From NCBI GenBank assembly GCA_036227345.1, contig CP109468.1, positions 4,588,001 through 4,652,000 of the forward strand: a stretch of 64,000 nt of DNA, in the 5' to 3' direction. The DNA is from Streptomyces sp. NBC_01463. Its GTDB lineage: Bacteria > Actinomycetota > Actinomycetes > Streptomycetales > Streptomycetaceae. The notes below the pieces were generated by a model, which made no database searches, had not been told where the DNA came from, and saw nothing but the letters and a program-made list of their open reading frames with translations. A program made the translations under genes and the position numbers. Below, piece by piece: positions 42,420 to 50,675 of the stretch. Numbering within the stretch: position 1 is the first letter of the stretch; every line of letters begins with the position of its first letter.

Positions 42420-42968
42420 TCACCGCTTCAGCAGGAAGCCGAAGTCGCCGGAGACCCGTCCGGTCAGGCGGACCGGTGAGACGAGTTTCCCCTCGGCGAG
42501 CAGGCGTTCCGTCTCGGCCCGCGAGAGGCCGGAACCGTCCGCGATCAGACGCAGCGGACGGACCGGTATCCGGGCCGCGAAGCGGACCGATACGTCGAGT
42601 GCTTCGCGGTCCGGGGCGTCCGGTTGGCCCGTGTCGAGGCGCCAGGCGTCGGTCCAGTCGAGGGCGATGCGGTTGCGGCGCCGCAGAACCGGGTCCTGGA
42701 GCAGCTCGGCCGTCAGGCCCGGATCGTTGTCGTGCATCCGGTCCAGCAGTTCGGGCCGGATGGAGCGCACGTGCGCCCGTTCCAGGACCGTGAGCTTGGT
42801 GGTCTCCCCGCACGTGGTGCAGAGCGCGAGGAGCCACGCGTCGAGGAGCTTGTGGTGGGCGTTGACGCGGAACTTGCCGTTCGCCCGGAAGCTCCCGGAC
42901 GCGCACGAGTGGCACCGTCGCAGGACAAGAGGCAGGCAAGTGGGCATGACAACCCAGGTGTTGAGCAC
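42420..42968 (-). CDS. DUF1062 family protein
   Basis: A 182-aa protein. Two Cys pairs, C-H-S-C near 19-22 and C-T-T-C near 50-53, could bind one zinc. L-L-D-A-W-L-L-A-L-C near 41-50 and R-N-R-I-A-L-D-W near 97-104 match DUF1062 proteins as I remember them. Start GTG 42968 is uncertain; ATG 42947 (M-P-T-C-L-P) is an alternative. No function is known. Confidence 0.78.
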   Translation of the reverse strand: MLNTWVVMPTCLPLVLRRCHSCASGSFRANGKFRVNAHHKLLDAWLLALCTTCGETTKLTVLERAHVRSIRPELLDRMHDNDPGLTAELLQDPVLRRRNRIALDWTDAWRLDTGQPDAPDREALDVSVRFAARIPVRPLRLIADGSGLSRAETERLLAEGKLVSPVRLTGRVSGDFGFLLKR

Positions 42969-43157
42969 AGGGGTACACCGGTTTCAGTGAGAAGTCCGCA
43001 GCGGGAAGCAGCACGGCGCACAGAGCGCGACGCGCGACAGATCAGCAGTGGGATGTCTCAAACGGTGTACAACGGGACGCCTTTGCCTGGAGGACTCGGT
43101 CGGCAGCACCGTAGTGGCGCAACGCGGCGGCGTACCACCGGTTTTCGGCGAAACACA

Positions 43158-43199
43158 AAGAGGGGGCAGGGGCCTGTCCGCGGGCCCCAGCCCCCTCTT
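43158..43199 (-). terminator. Terminator of the DD-peptidase gene
   Basis: AAGAGGGGGC (43158-43167) pairs with GCCCCCTCTT (43190-43199), continued by GGGGCC/GGCCCC, 11 bp after the dacA stop on the minus strand. The 242-bp gap 42969-43210 otherwise shows no gene. Confidence 0.85.
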
Positions 43200-43210
43200 G
43201 CGTGTCGCGG

Positions 43211-44110
43211 TTACTTCTTGAAGCCGTAGTCCATGAGCTTCTTCGCGTCCGCCGTGCGGTTCGCCTCCGACGTGGACGTCAGGACCGTACCGATGACGGT
43301 CTTGCCCTTGCGGGTCGCCGCGAAGACCAGGCAGTACTTGGCCGTCGGGCCGGAGCCGGTCTTCACACCGATCGCGCCGCTGTAGGTGCCCAGCAGCTTG
43401 TTGGTGTTGGCCCACGACATGTAGCGGTAGCCGCCGCTCTTCGTCGTGACCTTCTGCTTCGTCGACTTCGTCTTCACGACCGTGCGGAACGTGGAGTACT
43501 TCATCGCGCTGCTCGCGAGCTTCGTCAGGTCGCGCGGGGTCGAGTAGTTGGACCCGTTCCCTATGCCGTCGAACGAGTCGAAGTGGGTGTTCTTCAGGCC
43601 GAGCGTCTTGGCCGTGCTGTTCATCTTGCCGATGAACGACTTCACCCGGGCCGCGCGCGTCGAGCCGGAGCCGAACTTGTCGGCCAGCGCGTACGCGGCG
43701 TCGCAGCCGGACGGCAGCATCAGGCCGTACAGCAGCTGACGGACCGATACCTTGTCGCCCACGATCAGGCGGGCCGAGGACGCGCCCTTGGAGACGATGT
43801 AGTCGCTGTAGGCCTTCTGGACCGTGACCTTGGAATCCAGGTTCAGGCCCTTCTGCGCCAGGACCACCCGGGCCGTCATGATCTTCGTGGTGGATCCGGT
43901 GGAGCGACGGGTGTCCGCGGCCTTGGTGAACAGGGTCTTCCCGGTGCCGTTGTTCATCACGAAGCCGCCCTTGGCGACGATCTTCGGAGTCGGCGGCGTG
44001 GCGGCCTGGGCCGTGGTGGCGAAGGCACCGCCCGCCATGACGGCACCTGCGGTGAGGGCTACGGTGGCGGTGGCCGATACGCGCCTTATGCCCTTAATGC
44101 CGAGTTTCAA
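43211..44110 (-). CDS. dacA: D-alanyl-D-alanine carboxypeptidase/transpeptidase, K15 type
   Basis: A 299-aa serine DD-peptidase (family S11). TTG 44110 is the only start that gives a clean signal peptide (K-L-G-I-K-G-I-R-R, hydrophobic core, cleavage after A-Q-A near 36) and has GGAG eight bases before it; no ATG or GTG fits. Catalytic motifs are S73-T-T-K76, S134-G-C136 and K250-T-G252. The S-G-C instead of S-x-N is the hallmark of the Streptomyces K15 DD-transpeptidase. The enzyme trims or cross-links peptidoglycan stems outside the membrane and is penicillin sensitive in the family. Confidence 0.9.
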   Translation of the reverse strand: MKLGIKGIRRVSATATVALTAGAVMAGGAFATTAQAATPPTPKIVAKGGFVMNNGTGKTLFTKAADTRRSTGSTTKIMTARVVLAQKGLNLDSKVTVQKAYSDYIVSKGASSARLIVGDKVSVRQLLYGLMLPSGCDAAYALADKFGSGSTRAARVKSFIGKMNSTAKTLGLKNTHFDSFDGIGNGSNYSTPRDLTKLASSAMKYSTFRTVVKTKSTKQKVTTKSGGYRYMSWANTNKLLGTYSGAIGVKTGSGPTAKYCLVFAATRKGKTVIGTVLTSTSEANRTADAKKLMDYGFKK

Positions 44111-44301
44111 GTTGAACGCTCCAAATGCCCCTGGAATGCGGCCACATGAGGGTGCCGCGCATCTGTGAGACGTATGGGGTCGATGAATGGTTGTGGCGGG
44201 GCCGGGTGATTTTTCACGACATACGGGAGGGGCTCTCACTGCACGCGAAAGGGGTGGCGTCCGGATCGTGGAACGGGTCCGCCTTGCGTGCATGTTGTAT
44301 C

Positions 44302-44307
44302 TATGCT
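44302..44307 (+). promoter_or_regulatory. -10 hexamer TATGCT for a leaderless transcript
   Basis: TATGCT, six bases, then ATG at 44314. GCATG motifs at 44290 and 44312 flank it and could form an operator for the GntR protein itself. Confidence 0.5.
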
Positions 44308-44313
44308 GTGTGC

Positions 44314-44988
44314 ATGCCTGCCCCCGCCGCGTCCCCCGTCCGTCCTCCCGTGAAGCGGCCCCCCGCCGCCGAGCGCGTCTACACCCACATCAAGGACGCG
44401 GTCCTGGACCGCCGCTACGAGGGCGGGACGCTCCTGACCGAGGGCGACCTCGCCGAGGCCGTGGGGGTCTCCCGCACGCCGGTGCGCGAGGCGCTGCTGC
44501 GGCTGGAGGTCGAGGGGCTGATCAAGCTCTATCCGAAGAAGGGCGCCCTGGTGCTCGCCGTATCCGCCCAGGAGATCGCGGACGTCGTGGAGACCCGGCT
44601 GCTGGTCGAGGAGTTCGCCGTGCGCAAGGCGGTGCCGGCGTCGGCGAAGCTGATCGCCCGGCTGGAGGAGCTCCTGGAGGAGCAGCGGCAGATGTCGGAC
44701 GCCGGTGACCTGGCCGCCGTCTCCGTGAAGGACCGCTGTTTCCACGCCGAGATCGTCCGGCACGCGGGCAACGAGATCCTTTCGCGCCTCTACGACCAGC
44801 TGCGCGACCGGCAGCTGCGGATGGGCGTCGCCGTCATGGAGTCCCACCCGGGCAGGATCGCCGCCAACATCACCGAGCACGGTGAGCTGCTGGAGGCCAT
44901 CAGGTCCGGCGACGCGGACGGTGCCGCGCAGGTCGTGCGGCGTCACGTCAGCCGGGTCAAGGTGCTGGTGCGGGGTGAGGACCGGTGA
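44314..44988 (+). CDS. GntR-family regulator, FadR/FCD subfamily
   Basis: A 224-aa regulator. Winged helix near residues 15-80: T-L-L-T-E-G-D-L-A-E-A-V-G-V-S-R-T-P-V-R-E-A-L-L-R-L, the standard GntR signature. The C-terminal FCD domain (about 90-215) has E-T-R-L-L-V-E near 92, F-H-A-E-I-V near 149 and H-G-E-L-L-E-A-I near 190, with His/Asp residues that bind a metal or carboxylate ligand. It overlaps the MFS gene by GTGA and most likely controls it. The inducer is unknown. Confidence 0.92.
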   Translation: MPAPAASPVRPPVKRPPAAERVYTHIKDAVLDRRYEGGTLLTEGDLAEAVGVSRTPVREALLRLEVEGLIKLYPKKGALVLAVSAQEIADVVETRLLVEEFAVRKAVPASAKLIARLEELLEEQRQMSDAGDLAAVSVKDRCFHAEIVRHAGNEILSRLYDQLRDRQLRMGVAVMESHPGRIAANITEHGELLEAIRSGDADGAAQVVRRHVSRVKVLVRGEDR

Positions 44989-46295
44989 GCTCCGCCGCCG
45001 CCCCCACCCTGTCCCTGCCCGGTGATCCGCCCGGCGGCCGGCGTGCCGCCTGGGTCTGGGGCATCGGTGTCGCCGTCTACTTCGTCGCCATCATCTTCCG
45101 CACCAGCCTGGGTGTCGCCGGGCTCGACGCGGCCGAGCGCTTCGACGTCAACGCCTCGGCGCTCTCCACCTTCTCGATCCTCCAGCTCCTCGTCTACGCG
45201 GGCATGCAGATACCTGTCGGCCTGATGGTCGACCGGCTCGGCACCAAGAGGGTGCTGGCCATCGGGGCCGTCCTGTTCACCCTCGGGCAGCTCGGTTTCG
45301 CGCTCTCCCCCTCGTACGGCACCGCGCTGGCCTCCCGCGCCCTGCTGGGCTGCGGCGACGCGATGACGTTCATCAGCGTGCTGCGGCTGGGGGCGCGCTG
45401 GTTCCCGGCCCGGCGCGGTCCGCTGATCGGGCAGGTCGCCGCCCTCTTCGGGATGGCGGGCAACCTCGTCTCGACGCTGGTCATCGCCCGGTCGCTGCAC
45501 GGCCTCGGCTGGACCACGACCTTCGTCGGCAGCTCGCTGGCCGGGGTGCTGGTCCTGGTGCTGCTCCTGCTCTTCCTGAAGGACCACCCCGAGGGGTTCG
45601 CGCCGCCGCCCGCCGAGCACGCCGGAGCGACGTACGTACGCAAGCAGATCGCCGCCGCCTGGCGGGAGCCCGGCACCCGGCTCGGGATGTGGGTGCACTT
45701 CACGACTCAGTTCCCGGCCATGGTGTTCCTGCTGCTGTGGGGCATGCCGTTCCTGGTCGAGGACCAGGGGCTGAGCCGGGGGACGGCGGGGGAGCTGCTC
45801 ACCCTGGTGGTGCTCTCCAACATGGCCGTCGGCCTCGTCTACGGGCAGGTCATCGCCCGCCATCACGCGGCCCGCATCCCGCTCGCGCTGGGCACGGTCG
45901 CGATGACGGCGCTGCTGTGGGCGTCGGTGATCCTGCACCCCGGGGACCACGCGCCGATGTGGCTGCTGGTCACCCTCTGCCTGGTGCTCGGTGCCTGCGG
46001 ACCCGCGTCGATGATCGGCTTCGACTTCGCCCGCCCGGCCAACCCGCCGCAGCGCCAGGGCACCGCGTCCGGCATCGTCAACATGGGCGGCTTCGTCGCC
46101 TCGATGACCACCCTGTTCGCCGTCGGCGCGCTGCTGGACGCGACCGGTGACAACTACCGCGTCGCGTTCTCCTCGGTCTTCGTCCTGGAGACGCTCGGCG
46201 TCGTGCAGATCCTGCGGCTGCGGCTGAAGGCCGCGCACCGGGAGCGCGAGCACCATGTGATCAGCCGGGTGGAAGCCGTGCACGTCCCCGCCTGA
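44985..46295 (+). CDS. Major facilitator superfamily transporter
   Basis: A 436-aa, twelve-helix transporter. The first helix begins W-V-W-G-I-G-V-A-V-Y-F near residue 23. V-D-R-L-G-T-K-R near 82-89 is the MFS loop-2/3 motif. R-A-L-L-G-C-G-D-A-M near 116 and R-Q-G-T-A-S-G-I-V-N-M-G-G near 355 are other recognisable segments. Start GTG 44985. It is in an operon with the FCD-type GntR gene, which usually senses a carboxylate or sugar acid; the transported compound is not evident. Confidence 0.92.
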   Translation: MSSAAAPTLSLPGDPPGGRRAAWVWGIGVAVYFVAIIFRTSLGVAGLDAAERFDVNASALSTFSILQLLVYAGMQIPVGLMVDRLGTKRVLAIGAVLFTLGQLGFALSPSYGTALASRALLGCGDAMTFISVLRLGARWFPARRGPLIGQVAALFGMAGNLVSTLVIARSLHGLGWTTTFVGSSLAGVLVLVLLLLFLKDHPEGFAPPPAEHAGATYVRKQIAAAWREPGTRLGMWVHFTTQFPAMVFLLLWGMPFLVEDQGLSRGTAGELLTLVVLSNMAVGLVYGQVIARHHAARIPLALGTVAMTALLWASVILHPGDHAPMWLLVTLCLVLGACGPASMIGFDFARPANPPQRQGTASGIVNMGGFVASMTTLFAVGALLDATGDNYRVAFSSVFVLETLGVVQILRLRLKAAHREREHHVISRVEAVHVPA

Positions 46296-46312
46296 TCAAG
46301 GGCCGGAAACGG

Positions 46313-46348
46313 CGGTGCGCCCGTCCCCCCTGCGGGGCGGGCGCACCG
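46313..46348. terminator. Bidirectional terminator between convergent genes
   Basis: CGGTGCGCCCG (46313-46323) pairs with CGGGCGCACCG (46338-46348), between the MFS gene and the isomerase-family gene. Confidence 0.8.
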
Positions 46349-46374
46349 GCTGCCGTGGCGAGGGCGGGCGTCGG

Positions 46375-47199
46375 CTACGGGGTGATGGCGAAGTTCTGCA
46401 GGATGGCGGCGGCCAGGTCCTGGTCGCCCTCGGACTTGATCCGGTCCGCCACCGCGCCCGGCCGCACCCGCCCGCAGGCGAGCCGGACGTACGTCTCCCA
46501 GTCCATCGCCAGCGTGACGGCCGGGCCCAGCGACGGTGCGCCGTCCACCGAACCGCGGCCCTCCGCGTCGACCCTGACGGTGCGCAGGAACTCCACCGGA
46601 CCGTGCACATCCAGCACGACCGCCGAGTTGGGCGGTGCGCCCGCGTCCTTGGCCACGACCTTCGGCAGTGCCAGGAGCAGTGTGTCCCGGACGATCGCGG
46701 CGCCCGGCGAGTCCAGGTTGCCGGGCTTCCCCAGCGTCGTACGCAGGTCCTGCTCATGGACCCAGACGTCGAAGGCGCGCATCCTCAGCGCCAGTTCGAG
46801 GGTCTGCTCCGCGCCGAGCGGCGCCCGCGTCATGGTCTCCGGGTCACGCGTCTCGTTGCGCAGCTGACGGGACCGGCGGATGATCGTGTACTCCAGCTCG
46901 GAGGTCATCTCCGGTGCGGTGTGGTGGCGCCGCACGTCCACCTGCATCTCCATGTACCGGGCCATGTCGCTCTGCACGTGGTAGAGATCGCGCGGAAGGG
47001 TGTGGATGGGGCGCGGATCGCCGAGCTGCTCGCACTCCATGCCGATGACGTGCGACACGATGTCGCGCACCGACCAGTTGGGGCAGGGCGTACGGCCGTT
47101 CCACTCCCCCTCGGTGAGCGGGCTCACCAGCTCGGCTATCGACTCGATGGAGTGGGTCCAGGCGTCGGCGTAGGTCTGGAGGCTGGGATGGACGGTCAC
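46375..47199 (-). CDS. Mycothiol-dependent maleylpyruvate-isomerase-family protein
   Basis: A 274-aa protein starting with GTG 47199 after GAGGGG. The N-terminal DinB-like metal-binding bundle includes T-P-C-P-N-W-S-V-R-D-I-V-S-H-V-I near 37-52 and V-W-V-H-E-Q-D-L-R near 145-153; these His/Glu residues would bind Zn and mycothiol. The C-terminal domain (180-274) matches the small MDMPI C-terminal fold. The family transfers or isomerises substrates with mycothiol; this member's substrate is unknown. The remnant at 39585 belongs to the same broad family. Confidence 0.88.
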   Translation of the reverse strand: MTVHPSLQTYADAWTHSIESIAELVSPLTEGEWNGRTPCPNWSVRDIVSHVIGMECEQLGDPRPIHTLPRDLYHVQSDMARYMEMQVDVRRHHTAPEMTSELEYTIIRRSRQLRNETRDPETMTRAPLGAEQTLELALRMRAFDVWVHEQDLRTTLGKPGNLDSPGAAIVRDTLLLALPKVVAKDAGAPPNSAVVLDVHGPVEFLRTVRVDAEGRGSVDGAPSLGPAVTLAMDWETYVRLACGRVRPGAVADRIKSEGDQDLAAAILQNFAITP

Positions 47200-47379
47200 G
47201 GGACCCCTCGTGCGGTTCTGTGCATGGGCTGGAGAACTGGGCGCGGTCGGCGGGCTGCGGGCGGCGAGCGGCGATGAGGTTCGGTGGCTAAGTTACGCTG
47301 CGAGCAGGCACCCCGGCAGTGCTTTCGTGTGACGATCGTAGGCCCGTGTTGACGGCTCGAATGCCAGGACGGTGGTAGT

Positions 47380-48180
47380 GTGCGCGCCTCCCTCATCCAG
47401 ATCGCAGTAGACCCGGACGAATCCGTCAATTCCCGTAGGGAACGCGCGGCTTCACTGATCGCGGCCCAGCAGGGCGCGGATCTGGTGGTTCTCCCCGAAC
47501 TCTGGCCGGTCGGAGCCTTCGCCTACCAGGCCTTCGAGGACGAGGCCGAGCCGCTGCGGGGCCCCACCCACGAGGTGATGGCCAAGGCCGCCGCCGATGC
47601 GGGCGTCTGGCTGCACGCGGGCTCCTTCGTCGAACGGGATTCCGACGGCACCCTCTACAACACCACGCTCGTCTTCACGCCCGAGGGCGAGCGGGCGGCC
47701 TCGTACCGCAAGATCCACCGCTTCGGTTTCGACAAGGGTGAGGCGGTGATGATGGGTGCCGGCGATGAGCTGGTGACCGTCGCCCTGCCGCAGACCACGC
47801 TCGGCCTCGCCACCTGCTACGACCTGCGCTTCCCCGAGATGTTCCGCGGCCTGGTCGACGCGGGCGCCGAGGTCCTGGTCGTCGCGGCCGGCTGGCCGGA
47901 GCGCCGCCGCGCCCACTGGACGCTGCTCGCCCAGGCCCGGGCCGTCGAGAACCAGGCCTACGTCCTGGCCGTCGGCTGCTCCGGCACCCACTCCGGGGTC
48001 CCGCAGGCGGGGCACAGCATCGTCGTCGACCCCTGGGGCGAGGTGCTCGCGCAGGCGGGTCCGGACGAGGAGGTGCTGAGCGTGGAGTTCGACCCGGCGA
48101 AGGTCGCCGCCACCCGGGAGCAGTTCCCCGCGCTCAAGGACCGCCGGCTGGGGCTGGCCGCGCCGACGGACCTCGTGTAG
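47380..48180 (+). CDS. Carbon-nitrogen hydrolase (nitrilase superfamily)
   Basis: A 266-aa amidase with the full catalytic triad: E40 (V-L-P-E-L-W-P), K111 (Y-R-K-I-H-R-F-G-F) and C146 (A-T-C-Y-D-L-R-F-P-E). The C-Y-D-L-R-F-P-E motif places it near omega-amidase/Nit2-like enzymes that hydrolyse 2-oxoglutaramate, deaminated glutathione or similar amides. Start GTG 47380. It is followed by a parS-containing palindrome that may also terminate transcription. Confidence 0.9.
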   Translation: MRASLIQIAVDPDESVNSRRERAASLIAAQQGADLVVLPELWPVGAFAYQAFEDEAEPLRGPTHEVMAKAAADAGVWLHAGSFVERDSDGTLYNTTLVFTPEGERAASYRKIHRFGFDKGEAVMMGAGDELVTVALPQTTLGLATCYDLRFPEMFRGLVDAGAEVLVVAAGWPERRRAHWTLLAQARAVENQAYVLAVGCSGTHSGVPQAGHSIVVDPWGEVLAQAGPDEEVLSVEFDPAKVAATREQFPALKDRRLGLAAPTDLV

Positions 48181-48220
48181 CCGAGGGCTGTCGCGCCGGC
48201 CCTCTTCGTACGGAGACCCG

Positions 48221-48246
48221 GTGCCTGTTTCACGTGAAACAGGCAC
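48221..48246. terminator. 26-bp palindrome that contains parS site 2
   Basis: GTGCCT - parS core - AGGCAC is a perfect 26-bp palindrome between convergent genes (stops at 48180 and 48256). It could fold as a hairpin in RNA, so it may serve both as terminator and segregation site. Confidence 0.6.
48227..48240. other. parS: parS site 2 (chromosome-segregation centromere)
   Basis: GTTTCACGTGAAAC, identical to site 1 at 20419-20432, about 27.8 kb away. This copy is intergenic. Confidence 0.88.
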
Positions 48247-48255
48247 CGCCGGGGC

Positions 48256-48747
48256 TCACCCCTCGTGCTCCTTCTCCGCGAGCACGATCACGCACACCGC
48301 CACCGCGATCAGCAGACCCGCGTCGGCGTCCTCGCGCACGATGTCGATCCCGTAGGTGTCCCGGACGGTCAGCCAGCGGCGCGAGATCTGGGCCAGCAGC
48401 TCCCCGTCGTAGTCGACCGCGAACTCACGGTCCAGGATCTTGCCGCTGACATCGAGCTCGGTCCCGTCCACCAGCGTCACCCGGTAGTGGTTGCGCAGCA
48501 GCGACAGCCGCTTCCGCTTGACCTTCGCCAGCTGCTCGCCGTCCCGCTCGATGAGCATCGTGTCGCGCAGGCTGAGGAGCTTCTGCTTGATCTCGACGAC
48601 GATCCGGCCCTGCGCGTCCTTCAGCTCGAAGGTGTCGCGCACCCGCATGGCCTTGCCGTCGACGAGGAAGACCTTGCGGCCGTCCGCGTCCTCGATCCAG
48701 TAGTCGTCACCGATGCCGAACAGTCGCTCACGTACGAGAAGTCTCAT
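48256..48747 (-). CDS. LURP-one-related family protein
   Basis: A 163-aa protein with the Tubby-like LOR barrel: M-R-L-L-V-R-E-R-L-F at the start, then strands such as V-F-L-V-D-G-K-A, D-T-F-E-L-K-D-A-Q-G-R and D-T-M-L-I-E-R-D-G. One hydrophobic segment near residues 144-157 (L-L-I-A-V-A-V-C-V-I-V-L) resembles the central C-terminal helix of the fold. The family (DUF567) is related to phospholipid scramblases; bacterial members have no proven function. Confidence 0.85.
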   Translation of the reverse strand: MRLLVRERLFGIGDDYWIEDADGRKVFLVDGKAMRVRDTFELKDAQGRIVVEIKQKLLSLRDTMLIERDGEQLAKVKRKRLSLLRNHYRVTLVDGTELDVSGKILDREFAVDYDGELLAQISRRWLTVRDTYGIDIVREDADAGLLIAVAVCVIVLAEKEHEG

Positions 48748-48811
48748 GGCTCACAGGTTCCCCGAGCCCTCCGCGGAATGCGTGGACGCCACGGTGATGT
48801 TGACTGTTCAC

Positions 48812-50623
48812 ATGGCAACACGTGCACGCGTCAGGGCCCCCGAACTGATCGGAAAGGGCGGCTGGCTCAATACGGGAGACCAGCAGTACACCCTCGCTGA
48901 CCTGCGGGGGCGCATTGTGATCTTGGACTTTTGGACCTTCTGCTGTGTGAACTGTCTGCATGTCCTCGATGAGCTGCGCGAGCTGGAGGAGAAGCACCGC
49001 GACACCGTGGTGATCATCGGTGTCCACTCGCCGAAGTTCGTCCACGAGGCGGAGCACCAGGCCGTCGTCGACGCCGTCGAGCGGTACGGGGTGCACCACC
49101 CGGTGCTCGACGACCCCGAGCTCGCGACCTGGAAGCAGTACGCCGTCCGCGCCTGGCCGACCCTCGTCGTGGTGGACCCCGAGGGCTATGTCGTCGCCCA
49201 GCACGCCGGCGAGGGCCACGCCCACGCCCTCGCGCAGCTCGTCGACGAGCTGGAGACCGAGCATGCGGCGAAGGGTACGCTGCGCCGCGGCGACGGGCCC
49301 TATGTGGCGCCCGAGCCGGTGGCCACGCATCTGCGGTTCCCGGGGAAGGCCCTGCTCCTGGCCGACGGCGGCTTCCTGGTCTCCGACACCACCCGGCACC
49401 GTCTGGTCGAGCTGGACGCGGACGGCGAGAGCGTCCGCCGCCACTTCGGGTCGGGCGAGCGCGGGCTCGCGGACGGCGGGCCCGACGACGTCAGGTTCAG
49501 CGAGCCCCAGGGGCTGGCGCTGCTGCCCGACGGGCGGATCGCCGTCGCCGACACGGTGAACCACGCGATCCGCGCGCTCGACCTCACGACCGGCGAGACG
49601 ACGACCCTCGCCGGAACCGGGCGCCAGTGGTGGCAGGGGGCACCCACCAGCGGCGCGGGCCGCGAGACCGACCTCTCCTCGCCGTGGGACGTCGCCTGGT
49701 TCGAAGGGCGGCTGTGGATCGCCATGGCGGGCGTGCACCAGCTGTGGACGTACGACCCGGAGAGCGGCACCGTGCGCGTCGCCGCCGGCACCACGAACGA
49801 AGGGTTGGTCGACGGTCCCGGCCCGGAGGCGTGGTTCGCCCAGCCCTCCGGGCTCGCGGCGACCGAGGACCGGCTCTGGGTCGCCGACTCCGAGACGTCC
49901 GCGCTGCGCTACGTCGACCGGGACGGCGCCGTGCACACCGCCGTCGGCACCGGACTCTTCGACTTCGGCCACCGCGACGGCGCCGCCGGCCAGGCGCTGC
50001 TCCAGCACCCACTGGGCGTCACCGCGCTGCCGGACGGGTCCGTCGCCGTCTGCGACACGTACAACCACGCCCTGCGCCGTTACGACCCGGCGAACGGTGA
50101 GGTCACCACGCTGGCCACGGACCTGCGCGAGCCGAGCGACGCCGTGCTGGTGGACGGCGACCTCGTGGTCGTCGAGTCCGCCCGGCACCGGCTGACGCGT
50201 CTCCGGCTGCCCGAGGAGGCGGTACGGGTCGCGGACCAGGCCCACCGCACCCAGCGCGTCGCCACCGAGATCGCCCCCGGCGCGCTCCGGCTCGACGTCG
50301 TCTTCCAGGCGCCCGCCGGCCAGAAGCTCGACACCCGCTACGGGCCCTCGACCCGGCTGCTGGTCTCCTCGACCCCGCCCGGGCTGCTGGCCGGGGGCGA
50401 AGGGGCGGGCACCGACCTGTTCCGCGAACTGGTCCTCGCCGACGGCGTCACCGAGGGCGTCCTGCACGTCTCGGCGATGGCCGCGTCCTGCGACGACGAC
50501 CCGGCGAACGAGTACCCGGCCTGCCACGTCCACCAGCAGGACTGGGGCGTCCCCGTCCGGGTGACGGCCGAGGGGACGTCACGACTGCCCCTGGTGCTCG
50601 CCGGCATGGACGAACAGGGCTGA
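48812..50623 (+). CDS. Thioredoxin-like protein fused to NHL beta-propeller
   Basis: About 603 aa from ATG 48812 (earlier in-frame starts exist but the conserved region begins soon after this ATG). The N-terminal thioredoxin-fold domain (residues 1-160) has W-T-F-C-C-V-N-C with a C45-V-N-C48 redox pair, of the TlpA/alkyl-hydroperoxide-reductase class. Residues about 175-500 form NHL propeller repeats (D-G-R-I-A-V-A-D-T-V-N-H-A-I-R, W-V-A-D-S-E-T-S-A-L-R, A-V-C-D-T-Y-N-H-A-L-R-R). The C-terminal ~100 residues form a small beta domain. No signal peptide is seen. The same layout occurs in NHLRC2; the role is unclear. Confidence 0.9.
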   Translation: MATRARVRAPELIGKGGWLNTGDQQYTLADLRGRIVILDFWTFCCVNCLHVLDELRELEEKHRDTVVIIGVHSPKFVHEAEHQAVVDAVERYGVHHPVLDDPELATWKQYAVRAWPTLVVVDPEGYVVAQHAGEGHAHALAQLVDELETEHAAKGTLRRGDGPYVAPEPVATHLRFPGKALLLADGGFLVSDTTRHRLVELDADGESVRRHFGSGERGLADGGPDDVRFSEPQGLALLPDGRIAVADTVNHAIRALDLTTGETTTLAGTGRQWWQGAPTSGAGRETDLSSPWDVAWFEGRLWIAMAGVHQLWTYDPESGTVRVAAGTTNEGLVDGPGPEAWFAQPSGLAATEDRLWVADSETSALRYVDRDGAVHTAVGTGLFDFGHRDGAAGQALLQHPLGVTALPDGSVAVCDTYNHALRRYDPANGEVTTLATDLREPSDAVLVDGDLVVVESARHRLTRLRLPEEAVRVADQAHRTQRVATEIAPGALRLDVVFQAPAGQKLDTRYGPSTRLLVSSTPPGLLAGGEGAGTDLFRELVLADGVTEGVLHVSAMAASCDDDPANEYPACHVHQQDWGVPVRVTAEGTSRLPLVLAGMDEQG

Positions 50624-50629
50624 GAGGAG

Positions 50630-50675
50630 GAGCCGGGCGGTACGGCGGAGGGCGTCGCCCCCGCCCGCCCGGCTC
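50630..50675. terminator. Bidirectional terminator between NHL and SARP genes
   Basis: GAGCCGGGCGG (50630-50640) pairs with CCGCCCGGCTC (50665-50675) around a 24-nt loop; it slightly overlaps the end of the SARP gene. Confidence 0.65.

Noticed and set aside
44111..44301. Possible riboswitch upstream of the DD-peptidase gene
   Set aside because: No recognisable conserved riboswitch core could be found by eye, so none is reported.
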